Assembly (NCBI GenBank): GCA_947170725.1
Contig: CAMVUM010000004.1
Location: 1 to 64,000, forward strand
Source of the DNA: an uncultured Prevotella sp.
GTDB taxonomy: Bacteria > Bacteroidota > Bacteroidia > Bacteroidales > Bacteroidaceae
Direction: 5' to 3'
Length of the DNA stretch: 64,000 nt
The translations under genes and the position numbers were made by a program. The notes below the pieces were generated by a model. That model saw only the letters and a list, made by a program, of their open reading frames with translations. It searched no databases and had not been told where the DNA came from. Within the stretch, counting starts at the first letter, position 1; each line of letters begins with the position of its first letter. This document shows, one piece after another, positions 44,067 to 53,681 of this stretch.

Positions 44067-45608
44067 GTGAGGCGTTCAAATCTGTTCCACACCAACCCAC
44101 TTGTTCCTGTTGCCCTCAGTCTTGTTTTGGGCATATGCGTGGGTAACAGTCTTCTTTTTCATGTAACGACGTCATGTTGGTTTGCCGTCATCTATATACT
44201 GCTTGTCGTATGCTATTTCATCTTTAGGCGTCCGCTGCTTCAGAGTATGTTGCTTAATGTTTCAGTCTTTTGTCTTGGTTGCATGCTTATAAGCAGGGCA
44301 GAAGATACATGTCCGGTTGTTTATCCGGAAGAAGAAACCGACTATGAAGCTGTGGTCGCGAGCGAACCGGAAGAGCGTGGGCGTGTGCTGCGTTTCGACA
44401 TGATAATAACATCCGGTCCATACATTGGCCGTACAGTAAAAGCATCTTTACTTAAAGATACAGTAGCGTGTCGCTATTTAGGCATAATGGTTGGTGATGG
44501 CCTGAAAGTTCGTTCCTTGTTGCGTCCGCCGTCAAATAACCATGGTTCGGATTTTGACTATGTCACATATCTGAAAACAAATGGCATATCCGGTCAGACA
44601 TTCATTTATTACCGTAATTGGGAAAAAGCCTATGTTGACGTCAGCAGCGTGTCTACAGTCAGGCGTGCACGCATAGTCTTTCTCCGTTATCGTCACAAAC
44701 TGTTGGCTCAATATCGTAGTTTGGGACTTGACGGTCAGGAACTTGCAGTCGTTTCAGCCATGACTCTTGCCCATCGGGCAGAACTTTCTCCGGAGTTGCG
44801 CAATGTTTATTCTCTTTCCGGAGTGTCCCATATTCTTGCACTGTCAGGAATGCACCTCAGTGTGATATATTTCCTTCTTTCAATCATTTTTTCCGGTGGC
44901 CGTTTTGGGTTATTACGCGAACTACTGATCATTATACTCATTTGGGCATACGTTTTTATCGTTGGAATGCCGATATCCGTTGTACGTTCTGCCATTATGA
45001 TAAGTGCATTTTCTTTTGCTGCAATTATTGGGCATGACCGTGCCTCTCTGAACATCCTATCACTTGCGGCTTTAATCATACTCATTGTCAATCCGTTCAG
45101 TATTTATGACGTCGGCTTTCAACTGTCGTTCCTTTCAGTGGCTTCAATCCTCGTTCTTTATAAGCCGGTTGTCGGTATCATACCTGTAAGGTTCCGTTTG
45201 AACCATCGCTTTTTCTCCTGGTTTTGGAGCCTCACGGTCATGTCATTTACCGCCCAGCTTGTCACCGCCCCGCTTGTGGCCTATTATTTCGGGACGGTCT
45301 CATTTGTTTTCTTTTTGTCAAACATCGTGGCCATTCCTGCCGTCACCGTCATACTTTATCTGGCTTTGTCGGCGTTAGTTCTTTGTTTTATACCAGCTGT
45401 CCAGCACTTGATTGTCTCACTGCTCATAAAAGTTGTTGTTTGTCTCAATGCCTATCTCTTTTGGCTATCCTCCATGCCCGGTTCCTCTCTTTCCGGCATA
45501 CATATTAATATATTCCAGCTTATAGGCATCTACGTGATAATACTCTCATTGGTGATATTGTGCAAGATATTCTATCGCCGCTATTTCTATACCGTTCTTT
45601 CAATGTAG
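44067..45608 (+). CDS. comEC: ComEC/Rec2 family membrane protein without nuclease domain
   Basis: 513 residues. An N-terminal DUF4131 region (two to three helices and a small OB-like domain, about 30-190) is followed by the competence membrane domain (220-505), with the signature LSGVSHILALSGMHLSVIYF. The C-terminal metallo-beta-lactamase domain found in longer ComEC is absent and the ORF ends naturally, a form common in Bacteroidetes. It should form the inner membrane channel for single-stranded DNA uptake; competence of the host is not shown. It begins 17 bp past the nuo terminator. Confidence 0.88.
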   Translation: MRRSNLFHTNPLVPVALSLVLGICVGNSLLFHVTTSCWFAVIYILLVVCYFIFRRPLLQSMLLNVSVFCLGCMLISRAEDTCPVVYPEEETDYEAVVASEPEERGRVLRFDMIITSGPYIGRTVKASLLKDTVACRYLGIMVGDGLKVRSLLRPPSNNHGSDFDYVTYLKTNGISGQTFIYYRNWEKAYVDVSSVSTVRRARIVFLRYRHKLLAQYRSLGLDGQELAVVSAMTLAHRAELSPELRNVYSLSGVSHILALSGMHLSVIYFLLSIIFSGGRFGLLRELLIIILIWAYVFIVGMPISVVRSAIMISAFSFAAIIGHDRASLNILSLAALIILIVNPFSIYDVGFQLSFLSVASILVLYKPVVGIIPVRFRLNHRFFSWFWSLTVMSFTAQLVTAPLVAYYFGTVSFVFFLSNIVAIPAVTVILYLALSALVLCFIPAVQHLIVSLLIKVVVCLNAYLFWLSSMPGSSLSGIHINIFQLIGIYVIILSLVILCKIFYRRYFYTVLSM

Positions 45609-45640
45609 CCGTACATATCCGCCCGAACGAGTATCTTCTG

Positions 45641-46408
45641 TCATCTCATCAGCCTGCGTGTCCGCTTCAGCCACAGGTCTGCCATGCGGCGATGGCCAGC
45701 AGGGGTCGGATGGATGCCGTCCCAAATCCAGTGGGAAACATCGGACTTGCCGATGCACAACCGTGAGAAAAGGGCATTGTAGTCAACGAGCGTGGCGCCA
45801 TAGTCCTCGGCAATCTGCCTGATGCGGTTGCTCATGACACTGACGAGACTGTCACGCAGGTGATAGTTGTCAGCCTTGCCAACCCATCCGGCCTTGGCCA
45901 CAAACGGTGTTCCGAGGACTATGCGCAACTGGTTGTTGGCCGCCAGCGAGCGGTCAAGCAGTGCGCGGTAGCGGCGCTCCCAGCCGTCCATGTCGAAATT
46001 TCCTTCAGGCTGTTCCAAGTAGTAGTGGATGTCGTTAGTCCCTTCGAGCAGCGACAGAACGTCGGGGGCGTTTGCTATGGCATCGTCCTGCCACCTCGCC
46101 TCCAGCCGGCTGATGTCATCACCGCTTATGCCGCGGTTGAGAAAGCTGTATGCCCGTTCCGGATGATGGCTTTCCAGTTCGGCCGCACACATCATCATGT
46201 AGCTATGGCCGTAGAGATGGTTCCAGTCGTCGAGGTCTCTGTCTTTCGTTGCGGCCATGCTTCCGCCGCTGCGGCCCCATCCGCCGTCGGTGACGGAATC
46301 GCCGATAAAGAGCACCCGAAGACTCTGGGCGCGGGCGGGATTATTGAAAAGGATTGCCACTGTCAGCAGGATTACTGTCAGAACACGGTTTGTTGTCGGT
46401 TTTCTCAT
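45641..46408 (-). CDS. Secreted SGNH/GDSL hydrolase
   Basis: 255 residues with an N-terminal signal (MRKPTTNRVLTVILLTVAILFNNPARAQ). SGNH blocks are in order: FIGDSVTDGG (Ser), RGISGDD (Gly), LEGTNDIHYY (Asn), and WDGIHPTPAGHRRMAD (Asp-x-x-His). An esterase or deacetylase acting outside the cytoplasm, likely on acetylated sugars as with similar Bacteroidetes proteins. Convergent with comEC, 32 bp between stops. Confidence 0.9.
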   Translation of the reverse strand: MRKPTTNRVLTVILLTVAILFNNPARAQSLRVLFIGDSVTDGGWGRSGGSMAATKDRDLDDWNHLYGHSYMMMCAAELESHHPERAYSFLNRGISGDDISRLEARWQDDAIANAPDVLSLLEGTNDIHYYLEQPEGNFDMDGWERRYRALLDRSLAANNQLRIVLGTPFVAKAGWVGKADNYHLRDSLVSVMSNRIRQIAEDYGATLVDYNALFSRLCIGKSDVSHWIWDGIHPTPAGHRRMADLWLKRTRRLMR

Positions 46409-46502
46409 TGTTATCTGGAGTTTTGTTTGTGATATTCAGAAATGGATTTGTGTGCATGAATGTCTGTGACTTACGGATTGTCTATTCTGAATGCGCTCCG
46501 TC

Positions 46503-47405
46503 TCACAGCGAATAGGACATAGAGGTCTGGACGAATGGAGCCGCCTTCCGGTGACAATGGAAATATTCTTTCGTGCCGGTGACGCCGTTCACGCGGCATG
46601 ACATTTTTATTGCCGCACCGGCCTGAACGTCGAGATAAAGATTCTGAATCATCCTTCGGCGGTACTTCAACATCGGGCGGAAAGCTGTTGATGTGAACCT
46701 GCAATAATTCGGCAACCGCTTGTCTTCGGGTGTGAAATAGAACGATTTCACATCAATATCGGCACCCAGACTGAAAATGTCATTTCGCGAAGGAGTATAG
46801 TCGAGGCCCATCATTCCGCCATAGAAATTGACAGTCCAACGGTCGTTAAACCTGTGATGATACATAAATACGAGGAAAGCCGGAATCTTAGATGTTGAGT
46901 TGAGCATGACCAAAGGACCGAGTCCGAAACGTGTTGTCCTGGTGGCGCGCAGCATATACAGTCCCATGACAATTCCCGATATGCGCTGAAACCTGCCGGC
47001 TCCGAATTCGCTGTTGAGCATACCCATTGCCACAATTGGTTTGCCGCCGATTCTGTTCTTGTATGTATATGTCATTCCTACTTGTCCCATAGCATGGAGC
47101 CCGTTGAGAGCAATATCTGATGGAATGTAGTCTTTGGTCAGTTCGTCGGCTTCAAAGTCAATTTCCGTTGATGTATATCTGGCATTTGCCGTGAGAGTGG
47201 AATGGTTGTCGCTTAGCAGTTCATACGAAACCCTTGCTGCAAATCCATTCTCTATATTGCCCCACCCATGCTCGTAAGATGTACTGATGTTTGTTTTCAC
47301 CAATCCATATCCTTCGCGATTGACATTGCTTTCGGATTGTGCTTTGATGTGGACCGGCAGCAATATGATGGAAAATATAAGAGGACGGATATTCATGAAT
47401 GTCAT
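46503..47405 (-). CDS. DUF6268-like outer membrane beta-barrel protein
   Basis: 300 residues with a signal peptide (start could also be the second Met, 47396). Alternating-strand segments such as ANARYTSTEIDF, MGQVGMTYTYKNRIGGKPI and WTVNFYGGMMGLDYTPSRND, and an aromatic-rich end (FVQTSMSYSL), indicate a beta-barrel. The pattern resembles DUF6268 proteins. No known substrate. Promoter -7 box TACCTTTG is at 47436-47429. Confidence 0.72.
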   Translation of the reverse strand: MTFMNIRPLIFSIILLPVHIKAQSESNVNREGYGLVKTNISTSYEHGWGNIENGFAARVSYELLSDNHSTLTANARYTSTEIDFEADELTKDYIPSDIALNGLHAMGQVGMTYTYKNRIGGKPIVAMGMLNSEFGAGRFQRISGIVMGLYMLRATRTTRFGLGPLVMLNSTSKIPAFLVFMYHHRFNDRWTVNFYGGMMGLDYTPSRNDIFSLGADIDVKSFYFTPEDKRLPNYCRFTSTAFRPMLKYRRRMIQNLYLDVQAGAAIKMSCRVNGVTGTKEYFHCHRKAAPFVQTSMSYSL

Positions 47406-47428
47406 TATTGTTCGTTCTTTTTATTTTG

Positions 47429-47436
47429 CAAAGGTA
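47429..47436 (-). promoter_or_regulatory. -7 box of the DUF6268-like gene
   Basis: TACCTTTG on the minus strand, about 25 bp before the ATG, fits TAnnTTTG. Confidence 0.5.
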
Positions 47437-47552
47437 TTAATTTTTTTAGATTCTCTTGCCTCTTCGGGGAATATTTATGGCCTATCATAAAGCCATGAGA
47501 ACAATTAAGAACCATTTGCAGCATGAATTTCAAAACGATATTCATTGGCTAA

Positions 47553-47610
47553 AGAGGGTTTATCAAAATATTAACATACTTTTGTTATATGTGTATTTTG
47601 ATATCCCTCT
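47553..47610 (-). terminator. Hairpin past the secreted pseudogene
   Basis: AGAGGGTTTATCAAAATA (47553-47570) pairs with TATTTTGATATCCCTCT (47594-47610), broken only at the TT/TC step. It lies 17 bp past the pseudogene stop and probably was its terminator. Confidence 0.55.
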
Positions 47611-47626
47611 CTGTTTGGCCTTAAAA

Positions 47627-49085
47627 CTATCTGGATATGTGTTTCACGCCATTTGTTATGATGAGACTTCTGAGTCCAGAGACTGCCGACAGCGTCTCTG
47701 TATGCGACATGGGAACGCGTTGTCCTGACAGTTTGTATACAGCTGTATTGGTTAGCTGCCGGCCGGCATTGACGTTGCCAATACCCGATGTCCACGGCAG
47801 TATCGTTGCACCGCGAATATTTTTTGCTGTATCAAGAAAGTCATCAAGTCCTACGGTTACATCAGTAACATCAAAGACAAACGTCTGGTCTTCTGCAGCA
47901 ATGAGCTGCCATTGACTGTTTTTGTCGTCGCGCGTATATGATGAAAGTTCCGTATGGTTGGCGCCGCCGTATGCATTGAGATAGTTATAGATATTGGTCG
48001 CCAGCGGATCGCCCATTATCGTATATGTGTCGGCTGTGGTGGTGCTGCTTTCAACCTTGCCCAGTTTGTAGGCGTCAGTGTCCGACGCGGTCCAAAACGA
48101 TTGACCGTTGCCGGCCTTTGCCACAACAAAAGTCTTTGACGACGGGTTGTAGAGATATGTTCGGTCGTTGTCTCCGTCGACAATTAGAGTGAATATCCCC
48201 GTTTCGTCAGTGCCAATGTTCCGTCGGCGGTTACACAAGCATACATGTTGCCTGTCGTGATGTCGGCGGCTTTGAGATAATAATTTCGGCATGAGACATT
48301 GGCTACTCCTGGATTTGCGTCAATGAATGCGGTTATGGCTGCTTGCAGAGCATCAGTTGCAATATCTATTTCCGGCTCATAATAGCTTGACAAGTATGGT
48401 TTTGCCTTGACAAGAGCAATGTTCATAGCCTCTCTGCCGTTTACATAACATTCGTTATTGTAGAGTTGAAGCGCCTCGTTGTACTTTGCCGACAGCCTTG
48501 CCTGAGAGGCATTGACATCTGTGAGGAGAAGTTTATGTGTATCATTTCGTGTCTGGCCGTCGTAGATGTCTACCACAAGTAAAGATTGTCCGGCTGGTAT
48601 GGCTTGTGTGGCAGCGTCATGAAAAGCATATATAGTATTGCCGTCTATGCTTGCCGTTGTCAGCGACGGGCGATGGGGATTGTCGCTACGATAGTCAGGG
48701 TCGACAACAAGCTGTGCATCGGAGCATGTCACTATGATGCGTCCGTCCTTGCTGCTGATATCGAGAAACTGGCTCACGTCAGCATATCGGTTGTTGTTGT
48801 GTATGGTGTGCCGTCTGCCGTCGGTGGTGTATTCCTTTATCATCTTATCCGTGACCAACCATAGGTTTCCTTTGGCATCGCATGTCATGGCATTCACAGG
48901 ATCACCGGAATCTATGCCGGCGTCCGGCACTACTACGAGTTTGCACAACTGGCTATCAAATCTGAAAAGATAGTGACATTTGCCTCCGCCCTTATTATAT
49001 GAAACAGGAAGAAAGCAATGATGACGCTGCGTACAAATTGTCCTGCGATATGTAGTGCGGACATGTGCATCGGGTTGTTTCGCGT
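47627..49085 (-). pseudogene. Frameshifted, 5'-truncated secreted protein
   Basis: Two frames make one protein. The upstream frame runs from about 49085 (after an in-frame TAG, no usable ATG) through LPVSYNKGGGKCHYLFRF..., NAMTCDAKGNLWLVT (propeller-like) to a stop at 48184. The downstream frame (48215-47627) continues IFTLIVDGDNDRTYLYN... to AVYKLSGQRVP...GLRSLIITNG, the usual C-terminal motif of Prevotella-type secreted proteins. A fifth G in the CCCC run (48197-48200, plus strand) would restore one frame. The 5' end stops short beside uvrA, so the gene is probably dead. Confidence 0.7.
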
Positions 49086-49091
49086 TCTATG

Positions 49092-52000
49092 TTATTCCAG
49101 CTCCGCCTTCAGGAATTTCGGGGTATATCCCTTTGTGCTCTCGGCCACTTCCTCGGGCGTTCCCACCGACAGAACCTCGCCGCCGCCGCGTCCGCCTTCG
49201 GGTCCGATGTCGATGATGTGGTCGGCCAGTTTGATTACGTCGAGGTTGTGCTCGATAATCACTACCGTGTTTCCGCGGTCGACGAGGCGGCCTATCACTT
49301 CCATCAGTATGCGGATATCCTCGAAGTGCAGTCCTGTTGTAGGCTCATCAAGGATGTAGAGCGTGCGGCCGGTGTCCTTCTTGCTCAGCTCCGTAGCCAG
49401 CTTGACTCGTTGGCTCTCGCCGCCCGAGAGCGTGGTGGAGGGCTGTCCCAGCTTGATGTAGCCGAGGCCGACGTCCTGAATGGTCTTTATCTTGCGCAAG
49501 ATGTCTGGCACGTTCTCAAAAAACTCCACGGCTTGATTAATCGTCATGTCGAGCACGTCGGCAATGCTCTTACCCTTGTAGCGCACCTCAAGTGTCTCGC
49601 GGTTGTAGCGCTTGCCGTGGCACACCTCGCATGGCACCATCACGTCGGGCAGGAAGTTCATCTCTATTGTCTTATATCCGTTTCCTCCGCAGGCCTCACA
49701 TCGCCCGCCTTTCACGTTGAACGAGAAGCGTCCGGGCTTGTAGCCGCGTATCTTCGCCTCGGGCAGATTGACGAAGAGCGAGCGTATGTCGCTGAACACG
49801 CCCGTATATGTGGCTGGATTTGATCGCGGCGTGCGTCCGAGCGGACTTTGGTCAACGTTGACGACCTTGTCTATATGCTCCAGTCCCTCGATGGCGTCGT
49901 AGGCCATCGGCTTCTTCAGCGAACGGTAGAAGTGCTGCGAGAGGATGGGCTGGAGCGTCTCGTTGACGAGCGTCGACTTGCCAGAGCCGCTCACTCCGGT
50001 CACCACAATCAGCTTGCCGAGAGGAAACTCCACGTCCACGTGCTTCAGATTGTTGCCTGCCGCGCCGCGAATCCACAGGCTCTTGCCGCTACCCGGGCGC
50101 CGTGTCGGCGGTACGGCGATTTTCATCCGTCCGGTGATGTAGGAGATAGTGGAACCGAGGCCCCCGTCTGCCAGCACAAGGGGTGATGACAGGTGTGGAT
50201 TCGAGGAAGTAGGAGTGAGAATGGATGCGGGAGAAATCCTTTCTGCATTATCCGCATTGTGATTTTCTTCCGTCTCTTTCAAACTGTCTTCCTCCGTCCC
50301 TTTCAGTCCGCAGGAGTTCCCTTCTTGTGGGGATGTGATGGAGACCGGCGGCGCTCCCTGATACACCACCTCGCCGCCTTTGCGTCCTGCCTTGGGGCCG
50401 ATGTCGATGAGCCAGTCGGAGGCAAGCATCATATCCTTGTCGTGTTCGACGACGATGACGGTATTGCCGATGTCGCGCAACTCCTTCAACGAGCGTATCA
50501 GGCGTTCGTTGTCGCGCTGGTGGAGACCGATGCTCGGCTCGTCGAGGATGTAGAGAACGTTGACGAGCTGCGAACCGATTTGTGTCGCAAGACGTATGCG
50601 CTGGCTCTCACCGCCCGACAGAGTGGCCGACTGACGGTTGAGCGACAGGTAGTCAAGACCCACTTCGAGCAGGAAGTCCACGCGTGTGCGTATCTCTTTC
50701 AGTATCTCTTCGGCTATCTGACGCTGCTGGTTGTCGAGGTGTTCCTCCACGTGGTCAAGCCAGTCGCGCAGCTCGGCGATGTCCATGTCCGCCAGTTCGG
50801 CGATATTCTTGTCCCACACGCGGTATGAAAGAGCTTCGCGGTTGAGCCGCTGTCCGTGGCACTCGGGACACTGGCATACGGCCATGAACTGGTCGGCCCA
50901 TTTCTGAACCGTTGCAGAATCGTCGCTGTCGATGACCGTGCGGAGATATTTCACCACGCCGTCGAACGCAACGAAATAGTCGCTCGACGTCTTCACAAGG
51001 TCCTTGTCTATGCGCACGTTCTCCAGCGAACCGTAGAGAATCTCGCTCATAGCCTCGTCCGGAATGTCGTTGACGGGCGTCTTCAGGTCGCAGTCATACT
51101 TCTTCAATATGGCGTCAATCTGCCAGAACACCATCTGGTTCTTATACTTTCCCAGCGGCACAATCGCCCCGGCATGTATGCTCAGCAGCCTGTCGGGGAT
51201 GACCTTGTTGAGGTCAATCTCGTTGATCTGTCCAAGGCCCTTGCAGTGGGGGCAGGCGCCCTGCGGCGAGTTGAACGAAAAGTTGTTTGGAGCCGGGTCG
51301 CTGTAGGAGATGCCTGTTGTAGGGCACATCAACCGTTTTGAGAAATATTTGGCTTCGCCCGTTTCCTTGTCCAGTATCATTATCAGCCCGTCGCCCTGCT
51401 TCATGGCCGTGGTCACGGTCTTGCGCAGTCGCTCGTCGTCTTTGTTGCGGGGCTGCACCTGCATCTTGTCAATGACAACCTCGATGTCGTGGTTCTTGTA
51501 GCGGTCGGTCTTCATGCCGCGGCTGATCTCTTTCACCTCACCGTCGACGCGCACATACAGATACCCCTTCTTGCGCATGCTTTCGAACAGCTCGCGGTAG
51601 TGACCCTTGCGGCTGCGCACGAGCGGGGCAAGTATGAAAATCTTGCGGCCGGCATAGTCGTCGGTTATCATCTCGAGCACGCGCTCCTCGGTATATTTCA
51701 CCATTTCCTCGCCAGTGGCGTAGCTGTAGGCGCGGCCTGCGCGGGCAAAGAGCAGACGCATGAAGTCGTATATCTCGGTTGTCGTGCCCACGGTCGAACG
51801 CGGATTCTTGTTGGTTGTTTTTTGCTCGATGCTTATCACCGGGCTGAGTCCCGTAATCTTGTCCACATCGGGGCGCTCCATGCCGCCGAGGAAATTGCGG
51901 GCATAGGCCGAAAATGTCTCGATGTAGCGTCGCTGTCCTTCGGCGAAGATAGTGTCGAAAGCCAGTGACGACTTTCCGGAACCGGACAGACCGGTGATGA

Positions 52001-52094
52001 CCGTCAGGCTGTTCCGCGGTATTTCCACGTCTATATTCTTAAGGTTGTGCACTCGCGCACCCCATACGTTTATCTTTTCGTCTTCTCTTTGCAT
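49092..52094 (-). CDS. uvrA: Excinuclease ABC subunit A
   Basis: 1000 residues. DNA damage sensor of nucleotide excision repair. Walker A motifs [12 protein letters not shown] (about 35-46) and [15 protein letters not shown] (about 695), ABC signatures [12 protein letters not shown] and [12 protein letters not shown], and zinc motifs [24 protein letters not shown] and CEVCHGKR are all present. It is about 60 residues longer than usual because of a low-complexity insert (residues about 583-645) between [11 protein letters not shown] and [12 protein letters not shown]. uvrA-type proteins act with UvrB and UvrC, not in this window. Confidence 0.97.
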   Translation of the reverse strand: MQREDEKINVWGARVHNLKNIDVEIPRNSLTVITGLSGSGKSSLAFDTIFAEGQRRYIETFSAYARNFLGGMERPDVDKITGLSPVISIEQKTTNKNPRSTVGTTTEIYDFMRLLFARAGRAYSYATGEEMVKYTEERVLEMITDDYAGRKIFILAPLVRSRKGHYRELFESMRKKGYLYVRVDGEVKEISRGMKTDRYKNHDIEVVIDKMQVQPRNKDDERLRKTVTTAMKQGDGLIMILDKETGEAKYFSKRLMCPTTGISYSDPAPNNFSFNSPQGACPHCKGLGQINEIDLNKVIPDRLLSIHAGAIVPLGKYKNQMVFWQIDAILKKYDCDLKTPVNDIPDEAMSEILYGSLENVRIDKDLVKTSSDYFVAFDGVVKYLRTVIDSDDSATVQKWADQFMAVCQCPECHGQRLNREALSYRVWDKNIAELADMDIAELRDWLDHVEEHLDNQQRQIAEEILKEIRTRVDFLLEVGLDYLSLNRQSATLSGGESQRIRLATQIGSQLVNVLYILDEPSIGLHQRDNERLIRSLKELRDIGNTVIVVEHDKDMMLASDWLIDIGPKAGRKGGEVVYQGAPPVSITSPQEGNSCGLKGTEEDSLKETEENHNADNAERISPASILTPTSSNPHLSSPLVLADGGLGSTISYITGRMKIAVPPTRRPGSGKSLWIRGAAGNNLKHVDVEFPLGKLIVVTGVSGSGKSTLVNETLQPILSQHFYRSLKKPMAYDAIEGLEHIDKVVNVDQSPLGRTPRSNPATYTGVFSDIRSLFVNLPEAKIRGYKPGRFSFNVKGGRCEACGGNGYKTIEMNFLPDVMVPCEVCHGKRYNRETLEVRYKGKSIADVLDMTINQAVEFFENVPDILRKIKTIQDVGLGYIKLGQPSTTLSGGESQRVKLATELSKKDTGRTLYILDEPTTGLHFEDIRILMEVIGRLVDRGNTVVIIEHNLDVIKLADHIIDIGPEGGRGGGEVLSVGTPEEVAESTKGYTPKFLKAELE

Positions 52095-52150
52095 CGTTTT
52101 TTCTTAATGTATCCTGAACATCAGATTCTTCGGGAGAACGTTTTCTTGTT

Positions 52151-52846
52151 TCAGAAACTTTCTCCTTCCTCGGTATAGTCTCTTAGCACGTTAACGTCGC
52201 GCTTGATGTTATATTCACGTCCGTCGGCTCCCTTGGCCTTGACCAGCACATAATAGACGCCTGCCTTCACCGGCGAGCCATGGTAAGTGCCGTCCCATCC
52301 GCCGTTGATGTCGCTCCACTCATAGAGCTTCTGGCCCCATCGGTTGAAGATGTAAGCCTTGAACTCCACGATGCTCTTGTGGGTGTCCTTGGCCTTGTAG
52401 ATGTCGTTCACGCCGTCGCCGTTCGGTGAGAAAGCATTGGGCATCTCCAGAATGCTCGTACTGATACTGATACGGATGGTCGAAATCAGTTCCGGCTCTT
52501 CGTCGCCGCCATAGCTGACGTAGAGCGAAACGTTTGTCGTTCCGGACTCCATGAACTCAAATACCGTCTCTTCCTCATATCTCACGATGTAGGCGTCACG
52601 GCTTCCGTCCTTGACAAACCGCCATTCGTACGACGGTATTATGCCACTGTCGATGTTTGACGGATTGGCCCGGAACGTCACCCTCAGCGGGGCCTGGGCG
52701 TCGTCGATGGCCTCGGTTTCCTCGCGCTGCTCTCCGTCTACTGTATAGTAGGCCGTGGGCGTGAAGTTCGCCAGCATCGCTACGGGCATCATCATGACCA
52801 TCACGACGGCCATTATTAGTTTTGTTCTTATGACATTCATGTTCAT
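52151..52846 (-). CDS. CHU_C (type IX secretion) C-terminal domain protein
   Basis: 231 residues with a signal peptide (MNVIRTKLIMAVVMVMMMPVAML). Ig/PKD-like domain in the middle (about 45-135, 'IPSYEWRFVKDGSRDAY') and then MPNAFSPNGDGVND and FNRWGQKLYEWSD...GWDGTYHGSPVKAGVYYVLVKAKG, the gliding-motility-associated C-terminal (CHU_C) pattern that targets proteins to type IX secretion. A small surface protein of unknown job. Its presence suggests the genome encodes T9SS. Promoter -7 box TAACTTTG is at 52874-52867. Confidence 0.87.
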   Translation of the reverse strand: MNMNVIRTKLIMAVVMVMMMPVAMLANFTPTAYYTVDGEQREETEAIDDAQAPLRVTFRANPSNIDSGIIPSYEWRFVKDGSRDAYIVRYEEETVFEFMESGTTNVSLYVSYGGDEEPELISTIRISISTSILEMPNAFSPNGDGVNDIYKAKDTHKSIVEFKAYIFNRWGQKLYEWSDINGGWDGTYHGSPVKAGVYYVLVKAKGADGREYNIKRDVNVLRDYTEEGESF

Positions 52847-52866
52847 TCAATTATATATGTAACGTG

Positions 52867-52874
52867 CAAAGTTA
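52867..52874 (-). promoter_or_regulatory. -7 box of the CHU_C gene
   Basis: TAACTTTG on the minus strand, 20 bp before the ATG. Confidence 0.5.
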
Positions 52875-53224
52875 CACAGAAATTTCCGATTTCAGCATCG
52901 CTGAGGCAATAAATATGGAATAGGCAGGAAAGTGAAAATCAGTAGCAGGGAAAGTCTGTGCGGTTTGTTATCTGTCAGTTAAAGTAGTCATACTGATTGG
53001 AGAAGAAATTCTCAATCTGATTTATATGGTTTTTATGGCAAGTCGCAAAGTGTTAAAAACTCGGAATTAAGAGGACAAATGCTTTCAAATCCTTGCGATA
53101 TTCTGAAATTATTTTCCCGTGGTCCGAAATTCTCGAGTTTTGCGCGTGCATCTTTTATGGCCTGAGCTACAGTGTTTTACTGTGAAATCAGCGAAAGTGT
53201 GCAATGGAATCTGTCGAAAATTCC

Positions 53225-53330
53225 TGCCGTAAGGGCCTTACGACCTTCCCGCGGGGCCCTTATTGCGTTGCAACGGCGGCCCCGTTGGAGTGCGAAAACG
53301 GCCCCGTTGCAGAGCCGTAAGGCCTTCCCG
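53225..53330. repeat. GC-rich palindrome cluster 2
   Basis: Contains TGCCGTAAGGGCCTTACG, TGCAACGGCGGCCCCGTTG and AGCCGTAAGGCCTTCCCG. These match motifs of cluster 1 (14643-14836), the middle one in reverse complement. Both clusters lie in long gaps between divergent genes. Confidence 0.65.
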
Positions 53331-53681
53331 ACCCGGCGGCAGACAGAAAACCGGATTGAAGCGACGCCGGAATGTGATGATTTCGGCGTAGCTCCGTTCC
53401 GGTTTGAATTTTTTCAAGTGTTAAATTCCGTGATATTATTGTGACATGATGACTCCGTGTCTTTTCGGTTTAAAGATGCAAAAAATGTGAAGAAACGGAA
53501 TCCTTTTCAGTGCAAGCGGATGAAAGTTAGGCTGAGAAAAGCGGAGGCAGAGAAGCGGAGGGATGAAGAACTTTTTTATCTTTGAACATACCTTTTAGGA
53601 CATTATGCGGGTTATTCCGCTTTTTTTCAGTAATTTTGTAGGCGATTAATAGGAAAAGAGCAATTAATCGGAAAAAAAAGA

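Larger units (their letters stand above)
52847..53681. other. Long divergent intergenic region before the LysM operon
   Basis: About 835 bp. Holds the CHU_C promoter (52874-52867), GC-rich palindromes (53225-53330), and the LysM-operon promoter boxes TATCTTTG (53577-53584) and TAATTTTG (53631-53638). The 90-aa ORF at 53172-53444 covers the palindromes and is not credible. Confidence 0.6.

Noticed and set aside
44067-45608. comEC as truncated by mutation
   Set aside because: The ORF ends cleanly after the competence domain and the next gene starts close by; the short form without the lactamase domain is common in this group.
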